Notes: a model not told the origin generated them from the letters alone. Counted from the first letter of the stretch, positions 28,528-40,074 are shown. The stretch: DNA of 57,471 nucleotides from an uncultured bacterium (GCA_903958395.1 CAJBSZ010000435.1:1-57471); one strand, 5' to 3'. Translations and numbers: made by a program.

Positions 28528-31500
28528 TTAAACTCGTTTTTCCTTCGCTTCAGCCCGCACGTCCAGCCCAATGGCCCTCAACTCGTTAATCAGCACGTTG
28601 AACGACTCGGGGCGATCCGCCTCAAGCACATTCTCGCCTTTCACGATGGACTCGTAAATCCGCGTACGCCCATTGGTATCGTCGCTCTTGACGGTCAATA
28701 ACTCCTGCAGCGCGAATGCCGCGCCATAGGCCTCGAGCGCCCAGACTTCCATTTCCCCCAGGCGCTGTCCACCATACTGCGCCTTACCCCCCAGCGGCTG
28801 CTGGGTGACGAGCGAGTACGGCCCCACCGCGCGGGCATGGATCTTGTCGCTGACCAGATGGTGCAGCTTGAGCATGTAAATGTAACCCACCACCACCCGC
28901 TGATCAAATGATTCGCCGGTGCGGCCGTCAAAAAGCTGCGTCTTCCCGTCGGCCGGGAGCTTCGCATCCTTCATCAAGTCATGAATCCGCTTTTCGGAAA
29001 TACCATCAAAGACCGGCGTGTTGGCATACAGCCCGAGGATCTTACAGGCCCACCCCAGATGGGTTTCAAGAACCTGTCCCACATTCATACGTGACGGCAC
29101 ACCGAGCGGATTGAGCACAATATCAACGGGAGTCCCGTCAGGGAGAAACGGCATGTCCGCTTCCGGCAGAATTCGAGCCACTACGCCCTTGTTTCCATGA
29201 CGTCCGGCCATCTTGTCACCCACCGACAGCTTTTTCTTACTGGCGATGTAGACGCGAACCTGCTTGATGATTCCCTGATCCACTTCATCGCCGCTCTCCA
29301 GACGATCCATGGCGTTCTCGTATTCATGCTCGAGTTCAATGAACTTCTGCTGATACTCGCCGATGATTTCTTGGATCTTGATCTGAATGGGGCTGCTCTC
29401 GATCGCAATATGGGCACTCTCGTTTGCCAGTTTCCGCAACAGCGTCTTGGTGATCTTCCGGTTGGCGGGAATAATGATTTCACTGGAATCAATATTAACC
29501 ACGTCCAGCGGGATTTTTTCACCCAGCAGGATGTTGCTCAACGCTTCCGTGAGCTGATCCACCAATTCCTGCTTCTTGGACTGCTGTTCCTGAGCCACAT
29601 TCTTAGCCTGGCGCTTCCGTTCCGCAGGAGTCATCTTCTCCCGGGCAATATCCTTGTGGGCCGAGACCTTCACATCCATGACGATTCCATAGGTTCCGCT
29701 CGGAACCGTCAGGGAGGTGTCACGGACATCCGCGGCCTTTTCTCCGAAGATTGCGCGCAACAGGCGCTCCTCGGGAGCCAGCTCGGTTTCGCTCTTAGGC
29801 GTAATCTTGCCGACAAGAATGTCGTCCGGCTTGACCTCCGCCCCAATTCGAATGACCCCGTCTGAACCCAGATTGCGAAGAGCCTCTTCACCGACATTCG
29901 GGATATCCCGGGTGATTTCCTCGGGCCCAAGCTTGGTATCACGTGCCCCGGCCTCGAATTCCTGGATATGAATGGACGTGAACACATCATCTCTAACCAC
30001 GCGCTCACTGATCAGGATGGCGTCCTCAAAGTTATAACCGCACCACGGCATAAACGCCACCAGCACGTTACGCCCGATCGCCAATTCGCCGCCCGCCGTG
30101 GCCGGCCCGTCAGCCAAGACATCACCTGTCCTGATTTTCTGACCGACCTTCACGACGGGTTTTTGATTGACACAGGTTCCGGCATTCGACCGCATAAACT
30201 TGTTCAGAAGGTAGGTCCGTTCGTTGTCCTTCTTCTTGCCGCCCGCCTTGTCATTCGTCACAACGACCTTATTGGCCGAAACGTAGGTCACCACGCCGGG
30301 CTCCACCGCAAGCATCAGCACACCCGAATCCCGGGCAATGCGACTCTCGAGGCCGGTTGCCACAAATGGGCGCTCCGTCTCCAGCAGGGGAACGGCTTGA
30401 CGCATCATGTTCGATCCCATCAAGGCACGGTTTGCATCATCGTGCTCCAGGAACGGGATCAATCCGGCCGCCACCGACACGACCTGCTTGGGCGACACAT
30501 CCATGTAGTCCACCTTCTCCTTGGGGACCTCCATGAACTCACCGCGATGGCGAACGGCAATCGCTTCACGCGACATGCGGCTGCGGGCATCCAGCGGCGT
30601 ATTGGCCTGGGCAATTACAAATTTCTCCTCACGATCTGCGCTGAGATATTCAACCGAATCCGAGACCGTCCCGTTATTCACCTTACGGTAGGGCGTCTCA
30701 ATAAATCCGTACTCGTTGACGCGGGCATAAATACCCAGCGAGGAAATCAAGCCGATATTCGGCCCTTCCGGTGTTTCAATCGGGCAAATCCGGCCATAAT
30801 GACTACTGTGAACGTCACGAACCTCGAATCCGGCACGTTCCCGGCTCAACCCGCCCGGGCCCAACGCGCTGAGACGGCGCTTGTGCGCCAACTCGGACAA
30901 CGGATTGGTCTGATCCATGAACTGGCTCAACTGGCTACGTCCGAAGAAATCCTTTACAACGGCCGACAACGTCTTGGGATTAACCAGGCGCTGCGGAGTC
31001 AATGTTCCAGTGTTCGGATCAAACAGGGTCATCCGCTCACGCACCAGGCGCTCGGCGCGAGCCAGTCCCACCCGGCACTGGTTTTCAATCAGTTCCCCGA
31101 TTGTGCGCAGTCGTCGGCTTCCAAGATGATCAATGTCATCAATGGTGCCCTTTCCACTTCGAATGCTGATCAGGTACCGGATGGCCGCGATCAGGTCGCT
31201 TCCATCGGGACTCAGCGTGCGCAGGCGCTCCTCTTCCGTGACGGTAATGAAGGCATCCTTTTCCTTGGTGTCCTTCTTACCCATAATCACCGAAATCAAA
31301 TCCAGGGAGTCCTTGATTTCAGAGTCCAGCTTCTGACTGATCTTGTACCGTCCAACCCGGCCCAGATCATAACGGCGCACATCAAAAAACAAACGCTTGA
31401 GCAATTGACGCGCATTCGAAACCGTCGCGGGATCGCCGGGTCGCAACCGGAGATAGATGTCTTTCAAGGCATCATCCATCGAGTGCGTGGGGTCTTCCTT

Positions 31501-32358
31501 GATGCTCTTCAACATCACTCCGGAATCCCAGGACACATCAACCACCTCGACATCCTTGAAACCCGCCGCCTTCATCTGGGACAGCACGTTTTCAGAGAGC
31601 GGCTCATATCGGCGGGCCAGCACGGTCTGGGAATCGACGTCAATGACATCATCCCGGAAAACAAGAGTCGCCAGCTTCTCTGCGCTGACCGACTCCGACA
31701 TCTTCATCTTGCGCAGCGTGTAGAACAAGCCCAGCAGATCGGCATCGGTTCCATAACCTAACGCACGCAGGAAGGTCGTCGCCAGGAATTTCCGGCGTCG
31801 ATGTCGGCGATCCATGTAGATCCACAACAGATCCGAGGCATCAAACTGAACCTCCACCCACGATCCCCGATCGGGAATGATGCGGAAGGAATACAGCATA
31901 TTGCCGCTGGAATGAACTGATTGTTCGAAGCAGATCCCGGGTGACCGGTGCAACTGACTGACAATCACCCGCTCGGCACCGTTGATCACGAATGATCCCT
32001 GCGGTGTCATGAGCGGAATTTCGCCCATATACACGGTTTCCTCACGAACTTCTTCCCCGTCCTTGAGCCGGAACGTCACATGCAGGGTGCCAGCATAAGT
32101 CTGCCCTTCCCGAAGGACCTCAAAGGGATCCGCCTTAGGGAGAGTAAACTCATACTTCACAAAATCCAACACGTACCGCCCATCGTAACTCTCGATGGGG
32201 AAAACTTCCTTGTAGACCGCCTGCAGCCCCATGTTATGGCGACCACCGGGGGCAATATCGAGTTGGAGGAAATCCTTATAAGACGCCGTCTGAATTTCAA
32301 TCAGATTGGGCGGCTCGATTACCTCGACCAGTTTTCCGAAGTTCGTTCTCTCAACCAT
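28528..32358 (-). CDS. rpoB: DNA-directed RNA polymerase subunit beta
   Basis: A 1276-residue beta subunit. The rifampicin pocket [20 protein letters not shown] then [19 protein letters not shown] keeps the sensitive-type aspartate, histidine and serine (E. coli 516, 526 and 531). The second of the family's usual two asparagines after MDQ remains and the first is threonine. Other hallmarks are [58 protein letters not shown] and the terminal [22 protein letters not shown] 32358 is used because the longer frame lacks a ribosome-binding site and adds non-conserved residues. Confidence 0.98.
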   Translation of the reverse strand: MVERTNFGKLVEVIEPPNLIEIQTASYKDFLQLDIAPGGRHNMGLQAVYKEVFPIESYDGRYVLDFVKYEFTLPKADPFEVLREGQTYAGTLHVTFRLKDGEEVREETVYMGEIPLMTPQGSFVINGAERVIVSQLHRSPGICFEQSVHSSGNMLYSFRIIPDRGSWVEVQFDASDLLWIYMDRRHRRRKFLATTFLRALGYGTDADLLGLFYTLRKMKMSESVSAEKLATLVFRDDVIDVDSQTVLARRYEPLSENVLSQMKAAGFKDVEVVDVSWDSGVMLKSIKEDPTHSMDDALKDIYLRLRPGDPATVSNARQLLKRLFFDVRRYDLGRVGRYKISQKLDSEIKDSLDLISVIMGKKDTKEKDAFITVTEEERLRTLSPDGSDLIAAIRYLISIRSGKGTIDDIDHLGSRRLRTIGELIENQCRVGLARAERLVRERMTLFDPNTGTLTPQRLVNPKTLSAVVKDFFGRSQLSQFMDQTNPLSELAHKRRLSALGPGGLSRERAGFEVRDVHSSHYGRICPIETPEGPNIGLISSLGIYARVNEYGFIETPYRKVNNGTVSDSVEYLSADREEKFVIAQANTPLDARSRMSREAIAVRHRGEFMEVPKEKVDYMDVSPKQVVSVAAGLIPFLEHDDANRALMGSNMMRQAVPLLETERPFVATGLESRIARDSGVLMLAVEPGVVTYVSANKVVVTNDKAGGKKKDNERTYLLNKFMRSNAGTCVNQKPVVKVGQKIRTGDVLADGPATAGGELAIGRNVLVAFMPWCGYNFEDAILISERVVRDDVFTSIHIQEFEAGARDTKLGPEEITRDIPNVGEEALRNLGSDGVIRIGAEVKPDDILVGKITPKSETELAPEERLLRAIFGEKAADVRDTSLTVPSGTYGIVMDVKVSAHKDIAREKMTPAERKRQAKNVAQEQQSKKQELVDQLTEALSNILLGEKIPLDVVNIDSSEIIIPANRKITKTLLRKLANESAHIAIESSPIQIKIQEIIGEYQQKFIELEHEYENAMDRLESGDEVDQGIIKQVRVYIASKKKLSVGDKMAGRHGNKGVVARILPEADMPFLPDGTPVDIVLNPLGVPSRMNVGQVLETHLGWACKILGLYANTPVFDGISEKRIHDLMKDAKLPADGKTQLFDGRTGESFDQRVVVGYIYMLKLHHLVSDKIHARAVGPYSLVTQQPLGGKAQYGGQRLGEMEVWALEAYGAAFALQELLTVKSDDTNGRTRIYESIVKGENVLEADRPESFNVLINELRAIGLDVRAEAKEKRV

Positions 32359-32445
32359 TCCAGCACCTGTTGCAGGGGGTTCGCCAGGACACCAACACCG
32401 CGGCCCCATGGCCGCCCGTCGTAAACCACATCCTCAGGAGGGGGC

Positions 32446-32841
32446 TTACTTGATCTCGACGGTTGCGCCAGCCTTCTCCAAGACTTCCTTGAGCTTGGCG
32501 GCTTCGTCCTTGGAAACACCTTCCTTGACGGTCTTCGGGGCACCTTCGACCAGATCCTTCGATTCCTTGAGGCCCAGACCGGTAATGCTGCGAATTTCCT
32601 TGATGACGCCGATCTTGTTGCCACCCGCACTAGCGAGCACAACCGTGAACTCCGTCTTCTCAACCGCAGCTTCGACCGCACCCGCAGGGGCTGCCGCCGC
32701 CATGGCCATCGGCGCCGACGCGCTGACTCCCAGGCGCTGCTCGAGGCCCTTCACCAGCTGTGAGAGCTCCAGCACGCTCATGCTCTCGATCGCCTTGACA
32801 ATCTCTTCCATCTTGCCTTCCAACTTGATTTCCTCAGACAT
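32446..32841 (-). CDS. rplL: 50S ribosomal protein L7/L12
   Basis: A 131-residue stalk protein that recruits translation factors. The N-terminal dimerisation region [20 protein letters not shown] is followed by an alanine-rich hinge, then the globular C-terminal domain with [26 protein letters not shown]-like [20 protein letters not shown] and [20 protein letters not shown]. Normal length. 43 nt after rplJ. Confidence 0.97.
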   Translation of the reverse strand: MSEEIKLEGKMEEIVKAIESMSVLELSQLVKGLEQRLGVSASAPMAMAAAAPAGAVEAAVEKTEFTVVLASAGGNKIGVIKEIRSITGLGLKESKDLVEGAPKTVKEGVSKDEAAKLKEVLEKAGATVEIK

Positions 32842-32884
32842 GGTATTCTCCCTTTTCTTAACTCTAATATTAAAACAAACGTCA

Positions 32885-33400
32885 CTACGCCGCGTTCTTC
32901 TTGTCCTCGACTGCCTTCAATACGTAAACAATGGTTGACACCTTCTGCTTCAATACGCCCACCAGACGCGACAGAGGAGCCGCTATGGTGCCCACCACCT
33001 GACCCAACAACACTTCACGGGGCGGAAGTTCCGCCAGGGCAACAATCTGGTCCGCGGTGAGAATCAGGTTCCCCATGACCCCCGCCTTCATAACCGGTCG
33101 CCCGCCGGTACGACTGAATTGCTTGATGACCTTGGCCGCCTGAACCACATCGGTTCCGGTCACGATCGCGGACTGCCCCTTGAGGGACGGATCCAGACCC
33201 GACCAGCCCTTATCCCGCATGATTAAGCGCAGGAAGCGGTTCTTAACAACCTGCATCCGGGCTCCCGACTTGCGGAGCTGGCGGCGCAACTCGGAGAACT
33301 GATCCACCTTCATGCCGCGGTATTCCGCCACCAGCACAAAGGACGACCCGTTGATCCGGGCGGTTATTTCCTCATAAATCGATTGTTTTTCCGGTCTCAT
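32885..33400 (-). CDS. rplJ: 50S ribosomal protein L10
   Basis: A 171-residue L10, the base of the L7/L12 stalk. It has [40 protein letters not shown] and [20 protein letters not shown], with a C-terminal helix that binds L12 dimers ([10 protein letters not shown] at the end). It follows rplA after 17 nt and precedes rplL. Confidence 0.96.
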   Translation of the reverse strand: MRPEKQSIYEEITARINGSSFVLVAEYRGMKVDQFSELRRQLRKSGARMQVVKNRFLRLIMRDKGWSGLDPSLKGQSAIVTGTDVVQAAKVIKQFSRTGGRPVMKAGVMGNLILTADQIVALAELPPREVLLGQVVGTIAAPLSRLVGVLKQKVSTIVYVLKAVEDKKNAA

Positions 33401-33417
33401 AGCACCGAGCCTTTTTG

Positions 33418-34101
33418 TTAATCCCTCACATCCACACGGAGACCAACCCCCATCGTGGAACTGAGCGTACAGCGTTTGATAAATGTGCCCTTGGCCGCAG
33501 CCGGGCGCGCCGCCCGAATCGCCGCGATCAGGACGTTGACATTCTCCAGAAGCTTGGCCTCGTCGAACGAGAGCCGCCCGAAGGGAACCTGGACATTACC
33601 ACTGCGATCCATGCGGTATTCCACACGCCCCGCCTTGCTGTCACGCACCGCGGAAGCGGTATCATCCGTGACCGTCCCGGTCTTCGGGTTCGGCATCAGG
33701 CCGCGGGGGCCCAGCACCTTACCCAGCTTGCGAACTTCCTTCATGGCATCCGGCGTCGCGATGGCGACATCGAATTCCGTCCAGCCGCCCTTGACCTTCT
33801 CGATCAAATCCTCGTTACCGACAACATCGGCGCCTGCCGCCCGGGCCGCATCAGCCGCAGCGCCTGCAGCAAACACCGCGATGCGGATCTTTTTGCCGGT
33901 TCCGTGGGGAAGCCCGACCGTGCCGCGCACCGTCTGGTCCGTCTTCTTCGTATCCACTCCAAGCCGGATCGCAAGCTCTGCGGTTTCGTCAAACTTGGAA
34001 ACCTTGTTCGCCTTCAGAAAGCGAATCGCCTCAGCCACGTCATAGACTTTGTCCTCGACGACGGCCTTCACCTTGTTATATTTTTTTCCGTGAGTTGCCA
34101 T
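33418..34101 (-). CDS. rplA: 50S ribosomal protein L1
   Basis: A 227-residue L1 of the E-site stalk, an autoregulator of the L11-L1 unit in E. coli. It has AIRFLKANKVSKFDETAELA, the rRNA-binding GTVGLPHGTGKKIRIAVFA, LGPRGLMPNPKTGTVT and the terminal KRCTLSSTMGVGLRVDV. It starts 2 nt after the rplK stop. Confidence 0.97.
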   Translation of the reverse strand: MATHGKKYNKVKAVVEDKVYDVAEAIRFLKANKVSKFDETAELAIRLGVDTKKTDQTVRGTVGLPHGTGKKIRIAVFAAGAAADAARAAGADVVGNEDLIEKVKGGWTEFDVAIATPDAMKEVRKLGKVLGPRGLMPNPKTGTVTDDTASAVRDSKAGRVEYRMDRSGNVQVPFGRLSFDEAKLLENVNVLIAAIRAARPAAAKGTFIKRCTLSSTMGVGLRVDVRD

Positions 34102-34103
34102 GG

Positions 34104-34529
34104 TTAACGAACCACCTCGATTCCCATGCTGCGCGCCGTTCCCTCGATCATGCGGGCGGCGTGATTTTCATCAGTTGCATTCAGATCATTCATTTTGGTG
34201 CGCACGATCGCGAGCACCTGCTGAGCCGTCACCTTGCCAACCTTGTCGCGGTTGGGCTGTGCGGATCCCTTAGCCAGGCCAGCTTCACGCTTCAGTAGCG
34301 AGGACGCGGGCGGGCTTTTGGTGATGAACGTGAACGAGCGATCCTGGTAGACTGTGATGACCACAGGGATCACCAGGCCAGCCATGCTCTGCGTCGTCGC
34401 GTTGAATTCCTTGCAAAACTGCATGATGTTCACACCGTGCTGGCCCAGAGCCGGGCCCACGGGGGGCGCCGGATTCGCCTGCCCGGCGGGAATCTGCAGC
34501 TTGATTTTTCCTGTTACTTTCTTTGCCAT
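34104..34529 (-). CDS. rplK: 50S ribosomal protein L11
   Basis: A 141-residue L11 of the GTPase-associated centre and thiostrepton site. The proline-rich N-terminal motif [20 protein letters not shown] is intact, followed by [15 protein letters not shown] and the RNA-binding C-terminal domain [20 protein letters not shown]. It follows nusG by 30 nt. Confidence 0.97.
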   Translation of the reverse strand: MAKKVTGKIKLQIPAGQANPAPPVGPALGQHGVNIMQFCKEFNATTQSMAGLVIPVVITVYQDRSFTFITKSPPASSLLKREAGLAKGSAQPNRDKVGKVTAQQVLAIVRTKMNDLNATDENHAARMIEGTARSMGIEVVR

Positions 34530-34559
34530 ATCTTTCCCCTGCCTCGCCGTCGCGAAGGC

Positions 34560-35111
34560 TTACTGCCGTTCCACCTGCCAGCACTCCAACTCCACCGGGG
34601 CCGAGCGACCGAAAATAGCCACCGACACCTTCAGCTTGCCGCGATCCGCATCCACTTCATCCACGGTACCGGTAAAATTCATGAAGGGCCCATCCGTAAT
34701 TTTGACCGTCTCACCGGTCTCGTAAATCACCTTCGGCTTGACCTTCTCCTTCTTTTCCTCCACCTGGTATAGAAGCTGATCGACTTCATCGGGCCGAAGC
34801 GGCGCAGGCCGTTCCCCCCCCACAAACCCGATCACACCGGGCGTCTCGCGGATAAAATACCAGACCGTGTCGACCACCTTTTTGTCATCGCCGTAAAGCT
34901 TCATATTCACCAGGACATAGCCCGGGAAAAACTTGCGCGTGATGACGCTCTTAACCCCTTTTTTGGTTTCGGAGACTTTTTCCGTGGGAATCAGGATCTG
35001 CCCGACATAATCCCGCATCTCCTCCTTGTCGAGGCGGCGCTCAATGCTTTCCTTGACCTTCGCCTCCTGGCCGGTCAATGTATGCAGCACAAACCACTGT
35101 TTTTCACTCAT
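34560..35111 (-). CDS. nusG: Transcription termination/antitermination protein NusG
   Basis: A 183-residue housekeeping NusG. The NGN domain starts EKQWFVLHTLTGQEAKVKES, with KFFPGYVLVNMKL. The KOW domain is ETVKITDGPFMNFTGTVDEV with VSVAIFGRSAPVELECWQV. It lacks large insertions, and the secE-nusG-rplK-rplA order is canonical. It differs clearly from the paralogue at 4968-5498. Confidence 0.97.
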   Translation of the reverse strand: MSEKQWFVLHTLTGQEAKVKESIERRLDKEEMRDYVGQILIPTEKVSETKKGVKSVITRKFFPGYVLVNMKLYGDDKKVVDTVWYFIRETPGVIGFVGGERPAPLRPDEVDQLLYQVEEKKEKVKPKVIYETGETVKITDGPFMNFTGTVDEVDADRGKLKVSVAIFGRSAPVELECWQVERQ

Positions 35112-35135
35112 GAAAACCCCGGTCCTGAATGCCCG

Positions 35136-35357
35136 TTAATGACGCGCAAAAAATCCCACACACTTCCTCAACACGGTGTCGCAAAGCCCGATATAAACCG
35201 CGAACAAAATCACCGCCACAATCACCACGACTGTGGACTCGATCAATTCCCCCCGTGTCGGCCAGGTGGACTTACGCAGTTCGTTCTGGACATCCGCCAG
35301 AAAGAACCGCACTTTTCTAAAACTTTCCGTTACCGTGCTCACCGCTTTACTCCACAC
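35136..35357 (-). CDS. secE: Preprotein translocase subunit SecE
   Basis: A 73-residue single-span SecE, which clamps SecY. It has the amphipathic helix and hinge FLADVQNELRKSTWPTRGEL, then one membrane segment (about residues 41-63). The start is GTG 35357 with no obvious ribosome-binding site. An overlapping ATG frame nearby does not continue. The gene directly follows tRNA-Trp, as in many bacteria. Confidence 0.94.
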   Translation of the reverse strand: MWSKAVSTVTESFRKVRFFLADVQNELRKSTWPTRGELIESTVVVIVAVILFAVYIGLCDTVLRKCVGFFARH

Positions 35358-35372
35358 TTATCGTTCATTTGG

Positions 35373-35445
35373 CAGGCCAGGAGGGCATCGAACCCGCAAC
35401 CTCCGGTTTTGGAGACCGGCGCTCTGCCAATTGAGCTACTGGCCT
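35373..35445 (-). tRNA. trnW: tRNA-Trp (anticodon CCA)
   Basis: A 73-nt tRNA on the minus strand with a 7-bp acceptor stem (AGGCCAG paired with CTGGCCT), D-arm with AGCTCAATTGGCAGAGC, anticodon loop CTCCAAA giving CCA, and T-arm with GGTTCGATGCC. CCA is not encoded at the 3' end. It lies between rpmG and secE, a conserved arrangement. Confidence 0.97.
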
Positions 35446-35461
35446 ATATCAAGTAAACCCC

Positions 35462-35614
35462 TTAGCGGGTCTCCTTGTGAATCGTATGCTTCTTCTCGAA
35501 CCGGCAGTACTTCTTAAGTTCCATCCGGTCCGGCGTCAGCCGTTTGTTTTTCGTTGTCGTATAATTCCGACGCTTGCAATCCGTGCAGGCGAGCGTGACC
35601 AGTTCCCTTGCCAT
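35462..35614 (-). CDS. rpmG: 50S ribosomal protein L33
   Basis: A 50-residue L33. It has [18 protein letters not shown] and [19 protein letters not shown]. The first zinc pair (CTDC) is present, but the second is incomplete: the usual CPxC has become CRFE, leaving three cysteines. It looks intermediate between zinc-binding and zinc-free L33. ATG 35614 gives the normal N-terminus. The longer open frame is not conserved. It lies between tuf and tRNA-Trp. Confidence 0.93.
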   Translation of the reverse strand: MARELVTLACTDCKRRNYTTTKNKRLTPDRMELKKYCRFEKKHTIHKETR

Positions 35615-35703
35615 GGCGTTCCATCCTTCATCAGAGCAACGGGCGGCGTCCCTGCGGCGCACCGCCCGCGCATATTATCCCGACCCACGGCCGGATGATT
35701 AGA

Positions 35704-36912
<1,209 letters not shown>

Positions 36913-36988
36913 TGTCGTACTCCTTACTGTTTCCCTGCTTCAGTCGTTTTTTTACCGTTCCGGCCAGCCGGATATTTCCAATCAAATC

Positions 36989-37064
36989 TGGAGCCCACGA
37001 GCGGGATCGAACCGCTGACCTCGTCCTTACCAAGGACGTGCTCTACCAACTGAGCTACGGGGGC
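36989..37064 (-). tRNA. trnT: tRNA-Thr (anticodon GGT)
   Basis: A 76-nt tRNA on the minus strand including an encoded 3' CCA. Arms: D-arm GTAGCTCAGTTGGTAGAGC, anticodon stem-loop GTCCTTGGTAAGGAC giving GGT, T-arm with GGTTCGATCC. The acceptor stem has one mismatch (C5 against T68). It precedes tuf by 76 nt, echoing the thrT-tuf arrangement known in other bacteria. Confidence 0.96.
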
Positions 37065-37167
37065 GTCGCGTTCAATCCTTGCCAAAAACAAACACAAAAG
37101 AACGAATTCCTGCTGCTTTCATCAAATCCGGCAACAGAAAACTTCGCTCTCTAATTTTTTACCCAAC

Positions 37168-37197
37168 AAAAAAGGCCTGCCAACTAAAAATCAGACC
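37168..37197 (-). terminator. Intrinsic terminator after the RNase G gene, at the tuf-operon start site
   Basis: On the minus strand GGTCTG (37197-37192) pairs with CAGGCC (37179-37174) across a 12-nt loop and is followed by six T. It ends transcripts coming from rng and the mre operon. The left arm coincides with the predicted start point of the next promoter. Confidence 0.75.
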
Positions 37198-37201
37198 GTG
37201 G

Positions 37202-37229
37202 AAAGTATCACAGTCCGGCTTGATGTCAA
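37202..37229 (-). promoter_or_regulatory. Promoter of the tRNA-Thr/tuf/ribosomal supercluster
   Basis: On the minus strand a perfect TTGACA (37229-37224) and TACTTT (37207-37202) are separated by 16 nt, with TGA directly before the -10 giving an extended -10 element. Initiation would be near 37196, about 130 nt before the mature tRNA-Thr. This is the best promoter seen for the whole supercluster. Confidence 0.7.
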
Positions 37230-37275
37230 CCACTTTGTCGGTTTTTTGTCATTTATTTTCATCCCCCATTCCGGG

Positions 37276-38871
37276 TCAGGCACGGGGCTCCGCCAATTTC
37301 GGCGTTGTGGTGAAAAAACTCTCCCCCGTCTCCGCGTTACGGATTTCAAAATCCTCCACATGCCGGCCGGGATCCGCGCGGAAACTCAGGTATCCCGAAA
37401 ATTTATTTTCAAGATCCATGAGAATCATCTCATCTTCCTTGCGGAGGCGATCCAGCACCGTCGGATTCACCACCACCTGGAGCTTCCGCTGCCCCGCATC
37501 CTTGAACCGGCGCATCAGCGCCGAAACCTGCCGCTGGATCTCCACGCTCATTGAAAGGGAGGACTTGACGCTGCCCCTGCCCTTGCAATACGGACAGTCG
37601 ACATACATCGACGAAAGCACCCCTTCGTCCACGCGCTGCCGAGTCATCTCAAGCAGCCCGAGATTCGAAATCGGAAGCACATTCGTCTTCGCCTTATCCC
37701 GGTGCAGGGCATCCTTGATCGTTTTGAAGACCGCATTGCGGTTCTTTTTCTGCTTCATGTCGATGAAGTCGACCACGATCAGTCCGCCCACGTTGCGAAG
37801 CCGCAACTGGCGCGCCACCTCCTCGGCGGCCTCCGTGTTCACTTCGAAGATCACATCCTCCTGGGTCTGGGCACCCTTGTGCCGCCCTGTGTTCACATCC
37901 ACCGAGATCAGCGCCTCGGTTTCTTCAAAGATGATGTACCCGCCGGACTTGAGCATCACTTTCCGGGCGAAGGCATTCTCCAGCTGCCGCTCCAGATTGA
38001 AGTGCTCAAAGATCGGCACCGACCCCTCGTACTGCTGGATCCGGGAACGGACCCGCCGGGAAATCCGGGAGGCCAGATCCTTGATGCTCTCAAACTTGAC
38101 CGGATCATCCACCACAATGCGGTCGATATCCTCGGTCAGCCAATCACGCACCACCCGTTCCACCAGATCAAGTTCCTCGTACAGACAACACGGCGCGGGC
38201 ACTTCCCGGATTCTCCGGGTCACTTCATTCCACCCGTCAACCAGCCCCCGCATATCCCTGACAAAGCTTCTCTGTTTGGCGCCCATGCCGGCCGTCCGGA
38301 TGATCAGCCCTACGCCCTCGGGCACCGGCAGGCGGGCCAGGACCTTCTTCAGGCGCATGCGCTCCTTCTCATCCTCAATCTTGCGGGAAACTCCCTTCAG
38401 ATTGCTCCCCGGCATCATCACCAGGTACCGCCCGGGGATGCTCAGGTTGGCCGTCACACGAGGCCCCTTGGTACTGATGGGCCCCTTGGTCACCTGCACG
38501 ATGATCTCGGAGCCGATCGGGAACATCCGGGCGATTTCCTCGCTCGAATACCGCTTCTTCTTGGTCATCGTCCGGATCGTGATATCCTCGGCCGCTTCCA
38601 GCCGCGCCGCATCCTCGGGAATCATGTCCCAGTAATGCAGAAACGCATTCTTCTTGAGACCGATATCCACAAAGGCCGCCTGCAACCCGTCCTCGAGATT
38701 CTTGACCACCCCCTTGTAGATCCCGCCTACAATCCGCTCCTCGGTGGGATGCTCCACCTGGAACTCCTCAAGTTTGCCGTTCTCGAGCACCGCAACGCGC
38801 GTCTCGAGGCTCTCGACATTGATGACAATCTCACGCTTGAAACTCTTCCGCCCAAACCGGAATCCAAACAT
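37276..38871 (-). CDS. rng: Ribonuclease E/G family endoribonuclease
   Basis: A 531-residue single-strand-specific endoribonuclease for rRNA and mRNA processing. An S1-like RNA-binding domain occupies about residues 37-125 (VDIGLKKNAFLHYWDM). The catalytic DNase I-like domain carries the two magnesium-binding aspartates in LISVDVNTGRHKG and VVDFIDMKQKKN. The Zn-link CPYCKGRG for tetramer formation is present. The length fits RNase G or a tail-less RNase E, since the long disordered degradosome tail is absent. It is the last gene of the mre-rodA operon, as rng follows mre genes in several phyla, and is 24 nt after rodA. Confidence 0.95.
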   Translation of the reverse strand: MFGFRFGRKSFKREIVINVESLETRVAVLENGKLEEFQVEHPTEERIVGGIYKGVVKNLEDGLQAAFVDIGLKKNAFLHYWDMIPEDAARLEAAEDITIRTMTKKKRYSSEEIARMFPIGSEIIVQVTKGPISTKGPRVTANLSIPGRYLVMMPGSNLKGVSRKIEDEKERMRLKKVLARLPVPEGVGLIIRTAGMGAKQRSFVRDMRGLVDGWNEVTRRIREVPAPCCLYEELDLVERVVRDWLTEDIDRIVVDDPVKFESIKDLASRISRRVRSRIQQYEGSVPIFEHFNLERQLENAFARKVMLKSGGYIIFEETEALISVDVNTGRHKGAQTQEDVIFEVNTEAAEEVARQLRLRNVGGLIVVDFIDMKQKKNRNAVFKTIKDALHRDKAKTNVLPISNLGLLEMTRQRVDEGVLSSMYVDCPYCKGRGSVKSSLSMSVEIQRQVSALMRRFKDAGQRKLQVVVNPTVLDRLRKEDEMILMDLENKFSGYLSFRADPGRHVEDFEIRNAETGESFFTTTPKLAEPRA

Positions 38872-38895
38872 CGTATCCTTCCTTTCTTGACGGCC

Positions 38896-40074
38896 TCACA
38901 AACCCGGACGCCGTACATATACACTTTGTATCAAACCTAAAGTAAACAGGGTGATCACCATGAACGTTCCGCCGTAACTCACCAGCGGCAAAGGAATCCC
39001 AACCACCGGCAGCACGCCGATCGTCATCGCCACATTCACGAACGCGTGCGTAAAAACCATGGTCACAATCCCGACGCACAACACCCGCCCCATCTTGTCG
39101 CGCGCCACCATGGCCGCGTATAACCCGCATATCATCAGAATCCCGTACAATCCCAGCACCAGTAGCGCCCCCGCAAACCCCGTCTCTTCCGCGATAACGG
39201 AAAAAATGAAATCCGTGGGTGCCACCGTGCGCGGCAGGAAGCCCAGGATATTCTGGGTTCCATTCAGGAATCCTTTTCCCGTGAGTCCACCCGAACCCAC
39301 AGCAATCTCAGACTGGCGCTTATTCCATCCCGTGCCCATCGGATCCTTCCCGGGATGCAAAAACACCGCGATCCGGTCACGCTGGTAGTCGCTCAACCGG
39401 ATCGTTTGAAAAAACTTCTCCTGGTGCTCGGGCGTCATACCCAACCGCTCGGGAAGGGCCACCGCCGCCAGCACCAGCACGACCACCAGCGCCCCACCCG
39501 CCATCAGCGTCACCAAGGGCCGCACCGGGGCCCCCGCCGCGAACAGCATGGCGGTGACGATCGGGAGAAACACCAGCGCACTCCCCAGATCGGGCTCTTT
39601 CATCACCAAAAGCATCGGCACCCCCGCCAGGGCATACAGTTTCCACATCGGGAGTAGCCGGGCATACTTCTCCGCTAACGGGCTCAACAGGCAGGCCCCC
39701 AGAATAATCACCGCCAGCTTCCCGATCTCAGACGGCTGCACCCCGATGCCCAGGAACATCAACCAGCGCTTCGCCCCGTAAATCCGGGTTCCGAAAAACA
39801 AAACCGCCACCAGCAGAATCAGCCCCATGGCATAAAGCCCCCACGAGACATCCCGGAGCCGGCGATAATCCGTCATCGCCGTCACCAGATAACACCCCAA
39901 CCCCGCCGCCGCCCACACCATCTGTTTCCGGAACAGATCCGCCGTGGAATCCTCCCGCATCGCCGTGGCGCTATAGATGAAAAACACACCGATCACAATC
40001 AGCCCCAGAATCACCGCCAGCATCAGCCAGTTCATCCGCTTAAGCAGTCGCAGACTGGAGAAAAATTCGCTCAT
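38896..40074 (-). CDS. rodA: Rod-shape peptidoglycan glycosyltransferase RodA
   Basis: A 392-residue SEDS-family glycosyltransferase that polymerises lipid II during elongation together with PBP2. About ten membrane spans are visible. Hallmarks are GVFFIYSATAM, YGAKRWLMFLGIGVQPSEIG, KEPDLGSALVFLPI (with the catalytic-type aspartate), PTDFIFSVIAEETGF and IPLPLVSYGG. Its ATG overlaps the mrdA stop by 4 nt, so the two partners are translationally coupled. Confidence 0.97.
   Translation of the reverse strand: MSEFFSSLRLLKRMNWLMLAVILGLIVIGVFFIYSATAMREDSTADLFRKQMVWAAAGLGCYLVTAMTDYRRLRDVSWGLYAMGLILLVAVLFFGTRIYGAKRWLMFLGIGVQPSEIGKLAVIILGACLLSPLAEKYARLLPMWKLYALAGVPMLLVMKEPDLGSALVFLPIVTAMLFAAGAPVRPLVTLMAGGALVVVLVLAAVALPERLGMTPEHQEKFFQTIRLSDYQRDRIAVFLHPGKDPMGTGWNKRQSEIAVGSGGLTGKGFLNGTQNILGFLPRTVAPTDFIFSVIAEETGFAGALLVLGLYGILMICGLYAAMVARDKMGRVLCVGIVTMVFTHAFVNVAMTIGVLPVVGIPLPLVSYGGTFMVITLFTLGLIQSVYVRRPGL

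Noticed and set aside
29968-31761. A 597-codon plus-strand open frame opposite rpoB
   Set aside because: It is antisense to a highly conserved rpoB region and arises from GC-rich codon bias. Its residues resemble no protein family and are rich in His, Arg and Gln, as expected for an antisense shadow.
37079-38635. A 518-codon plus-strand open frame opposite rng
   Set aside because: It is the complement of the RNase E/G coding sequence. Serine/arginine-rich composition and no domain. The minus-strand gene has full catalytic motifs.
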